From contig CM077676.1 in NCBI GenBank assembly GCA_039707655.1, positions 240,392,866-240,456,865 on the forward strand: DNA of 64,000 bases, written 5' to 3'. This stretch comes from Elymus sibiricus. Its lineage: Eukaryota; Streptophyta; Magnoliopsida; Poales; Poaceae. Shown here piece by piece: positions 58,201-64,000 of the stretch. The notes beneath the pieces are model-generated. The model saw only the letters and a list, made by a program, of their open reading frames with translations, had not been told where the DNA came from and made no database searches. How positions within the stretch are numbered: position 1 is the stretch's first letter; every line of letters begins with the position of its first letter. The position numbers and the translations under genes were made by a program.

Positions 58201-58895
58201 ACCAACTGCATCTATTGCATCCATGTTCAAAACCCTACAGGTTTTTCTGCCCCTATACTCAAACTAAAATGTATGGATATACTCTCCTGGTTGAGGTGGT
58301 CCTGGTATGTAATCCTCTTCTTCTGACTCTTCCTCACTTTCTGATAGTGCATCTTCAACTTGACCTTGCTCTGCATCATGCTCTTGATCTTGCTCAGCCT
58401 GCTCCTGTTCCACTTGAACTTGCTCAGTCTGCTCCTCTTGTTGTTGATGTGTCTGCTCCTCTTGAACTTGCTCCTTCTTTGGCCTAATGCCGCTGAATTT
58501 GACCAATGGAGGTTCCTCATCATCAGAATGAACAAGAATAGGAGAAATAAATGATCTCATGCTCTCATCATGATCAAGAAATATCTGCTGGAACTGGTTC
58601 CCATTCAGAGCACAATCCTTCATGTTCTCTGTCATAGTGTTGTCCCCTATCTTAATCTCTCTTAATCCATTCTTATACATTGTCAATCCAAGAACACACC
58701 AGTAAGCCTTGATCCTGCCCTCAAACTCATACCCAATTTCCTCCACTAAACTGGCAACAACAGTAGGTGTCCAATTATCTATGTCACAGTAGTCATACGA
58801 AATGGAGTGGCCTTTGTGGTAACCCCTATGCTTGCCCGCACAAAGGAAATAGCCACCATGTATGACCTCAACTGAGAAGTGGTTGCTTAGGGGTC
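55276..58895 (-). pseudogene. MuDRA-like transposase, degraded by stops
   Basis: From the right: an exon opening after acceptor TTTTGTAG (58895) with a PB1-like N-terminal domain (HFSVEVIHGGYF, YDYCDIDNWTP), a Gln/Glu-rich acidic linker, a MuDR DNA-binding block (KAIKEYSCQERVDIRC, CPWSLFAPFD), the DDE core (VICLDGCHLKTKYGG, TIMSDKQKGLIKGV, NCEVFNKYILEAR), a SWIM zinc finger (CTCKRWDLSGVPCHHVVAC), a CCHC knuckle (CSYCHEQGHNIKGC), a 14-aa repeat array and a C-terminal basic coiled coil ending at 55276. A late intron (about 55977-55884, acceptor TGTGCAG) is likely. In-frame stops occur near 58264, 57790, 57541, 57523, 57058, 56743 and 56507, mostly explicable by C-to-T or G-to-A. It catalyses cut-and-paste transposition in intact relatives. 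Confidence 0.85.
56023..56190 (-). repeat. 42-bp coding minisatellite (four copies) in the MULE transposase
   Basis: CATCATCTTGTGT-type units recur at about 56024, 56066, 56107 and 56149, an almost exact 42-bp period. In frame they encode a repeated 14-residue VTQDDGQVTQEDVH-like motif between the zinc knuckle and the C-terminal coiled coil. The period is a multiple of three and keeps the frame. Confidence 0.85.
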
Positions 58896-59174
58896 CTACA
58901 AAACAATCAAAGCGACAATGTTCAGACCAGAAAAATAAAGACATGTTAGACAGTAATAACAGATGGTACTAAATTCAAACATTTCTGATAAATTAAGACA
59001 TGCAGACAATCTATTGAAACAAAAGCATGGTATTTGAGAGCATCTGACAAAGGAAATAGACACAATGAAACTACACCAAACCAAGCAAAGTGGCAATGTT
59101 CAGACAAACATAATTCAGACAGGTTTAGACATTACAAAATTCAGACATTTTCAGAACAAAAGCACGGATTCAAT

Positions 59175-60470
59175 TATTTTTTTTAGAAAAGGAGGATTAC
59201 CCCCGGCCTCTGCATCTGGGCGATGCATGCAGCCATTTTATTAATTATTCATAAATACCTTACAAAGTAGTACATCAGGTAGTCTGAAGCCACCATCATA
59301 GCAACATCTGTCGCTACTCCTATCCACTTAATGAAGGGGTGGCGATAGTCCGAGCCTAATACCAAACAGACATCGCACAAATGCCTAACATCTAAAGCCG
59401 GAGGCCCCAACCAAGCCACATACCGGGTCTGGGGCACAAACCAGTCTGACGCACTCTCATGGGTCGTCGCCGCCGTCTTCCACCAAACCATCTTCAGAGC
59501 AAGTACTGATGTAACGACCTTGCCAGGCCTACCGTCGACGCCGCCACGACGCCAAACAGCGCCACCGCCCTGCGCTCGTGCATCCAGACACATCTGTCGT
59601 CGAGATTCAGCTGCACCATGCCGCCAATACTCGTCGTCGTCGACGCGGTAGATCCAACGCCGCTCCTCCTACCAACCTCCACACCGTCGCCGCTGCTGGA
59701 GCTGCCACGCAGAGCCCACCACCCACAGTAACTCTCCCCCCGAACACCCAAGCCTCCCAAGACGGCACCTCCATGAAGGACACGACGCGCAGGGCGCCGC
59801 CGCTGCCCAATCCAAGACGGATTTTGGACTTTCGTCCGAGAGTGGGTCAGAGGTGGATAGGAGGGGACCTCGGCTTCGCCTCCAAGGAGGGTAACGACGC
59901 CAAAGCCGTCGCCGATGCCGGGTCGAGCTAGCCGACCAAAGTTTCCTCCAGTCCCCAACCTGTACCGCCAACCTCTGTCTGCTCCGGATCTGGCCACAAG
60001 CCGAGAAATGAAACCAACGGGATAAGAAAGCACCATGGGGCTCAACCCACCAAATGGAAGATCGAGGAGAGACTCCGGTGCAGTTCCGTCCAGGCGCCGG
60101 ATCCAGAAAATCCGACACGCACTCTTTCCCGGAGCTAAAATCGACAGATCGAGAAAACAAGGTGGTGACGACGGTGACGTACCGTACAGGGGCGGCGAGG
60201 CATCAGGGTGACGCTGTGTGGGAGCGAGAGGGACGTCACACAGGCCCCTCCCGAACAGCGCGGACGGCGGCGGCTCAGCGTCCGACGACGAGCTCATGGC
60301 GCCGTCACCACACTCGCACACGCCGACGAGCTCGAGGTAGCCACCTCGGCAGTGATGACGAACAGGGGAGAAGAGAGCGAGGGGGAAGCGGCTCGATCCG
60401 ACCAGGTGCGGTCCGACCAGGTGGGGGCAGGATTTTATTTCAGGCGATTTTGCAAAAAAAAATGGCTCCA
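59175..60470 (-). mobile_element. LINE-like retrosequence without ORF2 (5' and 3' ends retained)
   Basis: On the minus strand the 3' end reads GGGGGTAATCCTCCTTTTC followed by an A-rich tail (59187-59177). The upstream 1.2 kb is GC-rich with an open 325-codon frame (60471-59494) lacking any RT or endonuclease motif. The sequence is familiar as a repeat near Triticeae genes, but I am unsure whether it is a LINE derivative or part of a MULE. No clear target duplication was found. It lies in the 5' region of the MULE gene and may have displaced its first exon. Confidence 0.4.
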
Positions 60471-60540
60471 ATCATATTCAAGCGAACGAGACGACGTGGC
60501 AGCCAAACTGCCAAGTGGATCGACCTGACATGTGCCAAAT

Positions 60541-60694
60541 CAGCGAATACGTAGAGCAAACCGTAGAATTGACCGTATGTGAACCCCTAGAACAAGTTTA
60601 GGGATGGTATTTCGGGTATTTTGAATTTAGGGGACTAAAGTGGGCGCCAACTCAAGTTTAAGGAACTACAGTGATTTTTTCTTAAAAATAAGCC
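60541..60694 (-). repeat. probable MULE 5' terminal region
   Basis: Reversed, the stretch reads TTTAGTCCCCTAAATTCAAA, then ATACCATCCCTAAACTTG and a TTCACATACGGTC block: alternating short motifs on the TTAGTCCCTAAA theme found in grass DNA-transposon ends. It lies upstream of the transposase gene. The partner end was not found, so its role as a TIR is inferred. Confidence 0.35.
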
Positions 60695-61132
60695 CTCGGC
60701 TGTAGGGCTTGGACACCGGCCGGCTACATGAATGACGATAAAAAGACGTTTTCGAATTGATTGGAGACCGGCCGGCTACATGACGATCCATCTATCCATG
60801 CATGCATGTTTTCTATACGCATGGCTGCTGCATGCCTGACTGCCTGTGTGCCCGAATTAATTATTATGAAGTATGAGCGCAGTATAGCAAAGTAGAGCAT
60901 GGTTGGCTGCATGCTCGGCTGTAGGGCTTGGACACCGGCCGGCTACATGGATGACGATAAAAAGACGTTTTCGAATTGATTGGAGACCGGCCGGCTACAT
61001 GACGATCCATCTATGCATGCGTGCATGTTTTCTATACGCATGGCTGCTGCATGCCTGACTGCCTGTGTGCCCGAATTAATTATTATGAAGTATGAGCGCA
61101 GTATAGCAAAGTAGAGCATGGTTGGCTGCATG
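60695..61132. repeat. recent 219-bp tandem duplication
   Basis: CTCGGCTGTAGGGCTTGG starts at 60695 and 60914, and CTCGGCT again at 61133, a period of 219. The two units differ at only a few bases (for example AATGACG/GATGACG and CCATGCATGC/GCATGCGTGC). Inside each unit GACACCGGCCGGCTACATG and GAGACCGGCCGGCTACATG form a further sub-duplication. The rest to 61328 is non-coding, with GAGTAG repeats at 61140-61190. Confidence 0.95.
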
Positions 61133-61328
61133 CTCGGCTAGAGTACAGCAGAGTAGCTGGCTAGAGTAGAGTAGCTAAGCTTGCTCGGCTGCATGCTATG
61201 GCGGACGCGCATGTTTGATGTCTGTCATTTTGAACTTTTTGCGTTGAATTAACTCTAGCTGCATTACGATGCAGTGCCACAGCACGACCTGTTCAGAGTC
61301 TGCATCTGCATGGGATGGCACGGTTAGG

Positions 61329-61359
61329 ACCCTACCGCCGTGGGCTTTGGCGGTAGGGT
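61329..61359. repeat. perfect 11-bp inverted repeat next to the Ale-2 LTR
   Basis: ACCCTACCGCC (61329-61339) and GGCGGTAGGGT (61349-61359) are exact reverse complements separated by 9 nt. The right arm ends 1 nt before the proposed Ale-2 LTR start at 61361. Confidence 0.8.
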
Positions 61360-61360
61360 A

Positions 61361-61581
61361 TGTTGGACGCATGCATCCGCACAAGTAGCTCCGACGTGAC
61401 CACGTCCCTCTCCCCCAACTGCCTGCGCTCCTTCCTCCACTCTGATCGCATGCAGCTAGGATCTAGGGACTTAGTTGGTTAGTTAGTGTGTGCACGTTTG
61501 TGCCTATGTACTGGTATATATGTACTCCTCTGTGAATGAATACAGTGTGTGATTGCTCCAGTTTTAGCATGTCCCACTACA
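61361..61581 (+). repeat. Ale-2 5' LTR (left edge approximate)
   Basis: The right edge is set by the PBS at 61582. The left edge is proposed from TGTTGGA, also the Ale-1 LTR start, and from the short LTRs of this lineage. TATATATG at 61514 is a TATA candidate and AATGAATACA (about 61535) is near a possible poly(A) signal. Confidence 0.6.
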
Positions 61582-61638
61582 TGGTATCAGATACCTAGTT
61601 CTTCCTCGATCCGAACCTTTCGCTTCCGCCTCCCTCCC

Positions 61639-62150
61639 ATGGATTTCTCTGATCTGACCTCCGGCGGCTCGTCCGACTCCAATCCGTTCGCCACTCCGGC
61701 CAGCCTTCTCTCTGTTCCTCTCTCCACCATCCTCACCCTCAACATCCATGGCCAGATTCCCGTCACCCTCAACCTCACCCCTCCCAACTTCAAACTCTGG
61801 AGCTCCTTCTTCCACTCCCTCTTCATGTCGTATGGCATCTACGACCATGTCGACGGCTCGGTCGATGCTAAACACCGCCGCAACGATGTCGCCTGGACAC
61901 AGGTGGACTGGTGCATCGTGCGTTGGCTGTACACCATGATTTCCAACGAGCTCCAAGGTATGGTTCCGCAGGACCAACCCTCTGCCTTCACCCTCTGGAC
62001 GGCCATCTGCAGCCTGTTTCTGGACAACCGCACCCAGCGCGGTCTGATCACCCTCGAGGAGTTCCACTGTCTTCGTCAGGAGCACCTCTCCATCATGGAG
62101 TATTTCACCTGCCTGCAGACCCTCGCCGTCGGCCCCGCCTCCGCCGCTCC
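61639..62150 (+). pseudogene. Ale-2 gag, N-terminal part
   Basis: Starts MDFSDLTSGGSSDSNPFATP. A Copia gag (retrotran_gag-type) core follows with LNLTPPNFKLWSSFFHSL, then DHVDGSV, VRWLYTMISNELQGMV and LWTAICSLFLDNRTQR, stopping near LQTLAVG. Beyond about 62150 this frame becomes an Arg/Pro/Ala-rich translation of the pre-RT linker, marking the deletion junction. The frame stays open to 62472, but that C-terminus is not gag. Confidence 0.75.
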
Positions 62151-64000
62151 TCTACGACGACGGCCCAGCAGCCGTTCCTCCCCCTCGCGCCCACCGGCGT
62201 GCCCGCGTCGGCGCGCCCACGTCGCTGGCTACACCACCTGGGACAGCTGCCGCGGCGTCTACCTCGCCCGCGCCTTCCACCGCGGGCTCCCTCGGCTCGG
62301 TCGCCGTACCTGCGACCTCGCCCGGTGGCTCGGCTACCACGACCGCGGACTCGACATCGCCATCGCCCGCTGGATCGGCCGGCTCCTTCGCCCCGGCCGC
62401 GGGCTCGCCGCGTTCTCTGTCGCTCTCCGCCGCATCACGCGCGACCACGGCCTCGCTACCGCCTTTGTTTGATGGATCGCCCGGCTCCTCCGCCGCGACC
62501 GCGGCCTCACCACGGTCCCCGTCGCCCTCCGTCGACTCGACTGCGGCACTGGCTTCATCTCCAACCCCACCAGGCCCCGGTCACCGCATGCTCACACGCG
62601 CCATGGCCGGCGTCCGCCGTCGCAACACCAAGTATGATGCGGACTACGTTCTCACGGCTGGTACTGCTGCGCCTTCGCCGCTTCCCACGTCCGTGGCTGC
62701 TGCACTTCGTGATCCGGCTTGGCGCCTCGCCATGCAGGAGGAGTATGACGCCCTCTGTGCGAATCGCACCTGGACTCTCGTCCCTCGTCCACCCGGTGCC
62801 CATCTTATCTCCGGCAAATGGATCTTCAGACATAAGCTGTGACCCGACGGCTCTCTCGACAGATACAAGGCACGCTTGGTCGTGCGTGGCTTTTCTCAAC
62901 GGCCCGGGATCGACTACACCGACACCTTCTCCCCGGTCGTCAAGCCCGCATCGATCCGGCTCGTTCTCCAGCTCGCGGCTGCTCGCTCGTGGCCAGTTCA
63001 CCAACTCGATGTCAAGAACGCGTTTCTCCACGGCGAGCTCACTGAACACGTCTACTGCCAACAGCCGGCTGGCTTCGTCGATGTCTCGCGCCCCTCCGAC
63101 GTCTGCTTGTTGTCCAAGTCCCTATACGGGCTCAAGCAAGCTCCCCGGGCATGGTTCGCCAAGTTCGCCGGGTGTCTGTCTCAGCTGGGCTTTGCGGCGA
63201 CACGATCCGACGCGTCTCTGTTCGTCCTCAAGCAAGGTCACAGCGTCGCCTACCTCCTGTTGTATGTCGATGACATCGTGCTCACTGCATCCTCCGACGC
63301 TCTCCTCCGGTGGATCATCAGCCAGCTGCACGCTGCCGTGTCTCTCAAAGACCTCGGGCCTCTCAAGTTCTTCCTCGGCATACAAGTGTAGCGCTCCAGC
63401 CGTGGCTTTCTCCTGCACCAAGCACAGTACGCGGAGGAACTTCTGGAGCGCGCCGGCATGACCTCGTGTCACCCCGCCCCGACGCCCGTCGACACCAAGG
63501 CCAAAATCTCGGCTAACGCCGGCGACCCTGCCGAGGATGCCGCCTTCTATCGCAGCATCACTGGAGCTCTGCAATATCTCACTCTCACGCGCCCAGACTT
63601 GACATATGCAGTTCAACAGGTCTGTCTCCATATGCACGCGCCTCGACAACCACATTGGGCGATGGTCAAACGCATACTAAGGTATGTGCGCGGCACCACT
63701 GCGCACGGGCTCTCCATCGCCGCCACACCGCCGACCGACCTCGTCGCCTACACCGACGCCGATTGGGCCGGCTGCCCCGACACTCGCCGCTCGACATCCG
63801 ACTACTGTGTCTTCCTCGGTGGCACGCTCATCTCGTGGTCCAGCAAGCGGCAGCCCACCGTCTCTCGGTCGAGCGCCGAAGCTGAATATCGAGCCGTGGC
63901 CAATGCGGTTGCCGAGTGCTGTTGGGTGCGCCAGCTACTCCACGAGCTCCACTCCGACCTGGGCAAAGCTACTGTTGTCTTCTGCGACAACGTCGCTGCT
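62151..64000 (+). pseudogene. Ale-2 reverse transcriptase-RNase H with two stops
   Basis: A Ser/Pro/Ala-rich linker leads to HRMLTRAMAGVRR, then RT: WTLVPRPPGAHLISGKWIFR, a TGA at 62839-62841, [42 protein letters not shown], intact YVDD (LLLYVDDIVLT), LGPLKFFLGIQV, then TAG at 63389-63391, RNase H YTDADWAGCP and SRSSAEAEYRAV, and FCDNVAA at the window end. TGA is one step from CGA and TAG one step from CAG, both C-to-T. Apart from these the frame is open, so the copy died recently or by point mutation only. Confidence 0.85.

Larger units (their letters stand above)
54995..60680 (-). mobile_element. Decayed MuDR-type Mutator-like element (MULE)
   Basis: A MuDRA-like gene (55276-58895, minus) is the core. 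The right part (60541-60680) has the style of grass MULE ends: reversed, it begins near CACTGTAGTTCCTTAAACTT and runs through TTTAGTCCCCTAAATTC. The left end is not seen: S1 LTR starts at 54994 and 54995-55275 is a non-coding stretch with repeated ATTCAGTT words, so S1 may have inserted into this MULE, or the end is simply lost. Exact TIRs and target duplication could not be defined. Confidence 0.55.
61361..64000 (+). mobile_element. Ale-2: Copia LTR retrotransposon, internally deleted, runs off window
   Basis: A short LTR (61361-61581) begins TGTTGGACGC and ends CACTACA, directly followed by TGGTATCAGATACC, a tRNA-Met-type PBS. Gag starts at 61639. A deletion near 62150 joins gag to the linker before RT, removing the gag zinc knuckle, protease and integrase. 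RT and RNase H continue to the window end. RT is closest to Ale-1 in this window (shared [17 protein letters not shown] and LLLY blocks). The 3' LTR lies outside. Confidence 0.8.

Noticed and set aside
61549..62472. A full 307-aa gag in Ale-2
   Set aside because: Only residues up to about position 62150 are gag-like; the rest is an out-of-frame reading of the linker before RT, created by the internal deletion.
1..64000. Host protein-coding genes, tRNA, rRNA or CRISPR arrays
   Set aside because: Every substantial ORF traced to a transposable element or to repeat shadow. No tRNA cloverleaf, rRNA-like block or regular spacer-repeat array was seen; PBS sites are only tRNA-complementary.

Overview
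The window looks like intergenic DNA from a large grass genome, most likely Triticeae (wheat, Aegilops or barley group). The evidence is a dense nest of LTR retrotransposons with TG...CA termini and 5-bp target duplications, CACTA and Mutator-type DNA transposons, and LTR sequences whose style I know from wheat repeats. I found no host gene, rRNA, tRNA or CRISPR array. Family names are from memory and tentative, so elements carry local labels.

Layout. 1-6099: 3' half of a CACTA transposon, with its second-ORF (Ptta/En/Spm-like) gene and GGGCC-rich subterminal repeats. 6100-54994: a minus-strand SIRE-type Copia element (S1), split by everything inside it: the CACTA, a 4.37-kb solo LTR (6949-11318), a truncated Gypsy/Athila-like piece (A1, 14371-16011) and a second SIRE-type element on the plus strand (S3, 16615-54107). 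S3 holds a 2-kb Copia deletion derivative (Ale-1, 16654-18707) in its 5' LTR and an Athila-like element (A2, 20981-46941) in its gag. A2 holds a third SIRE-type element (S2, 25427-44554, minus). S2 holds a 5.6-kb non-coding LTR element (LARD-1, 30456-36056). Target duplications fix the order: S1 > S3 > A2 > S2 > LARD-1. To the right lie a decayed MuDR-type MULE (about 54995-60680) containing a LINE-like retrosequence, a 219-bp tandem duplication, and the first 2.6 kb of another internally deleted Copia (Ale-2, 61361-64000).

How the parts relate. S2 has gag, pol and, between pol and the 3' LTR, two extra ORFs (ORF3, ORF4). S1 and S3 have gag and the extra-ORF region but no pol, so they look like non-autonomous partners of autonomous SIRE elements. 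In all three the extra-ORF region is preceded by its own promoter-like sequence: a TATA box (S1, S2, S3), a G-box at conserved spacing (S1, S2), an LTR-type dyad array (S3), and a candidate 5'UTR intron (S1, S3). A2 and LARD-1 also lack pol. Almost every coding region is broken, and many premature stops fit C-to-T or G-to-A transitions expected from cytosine methylation.
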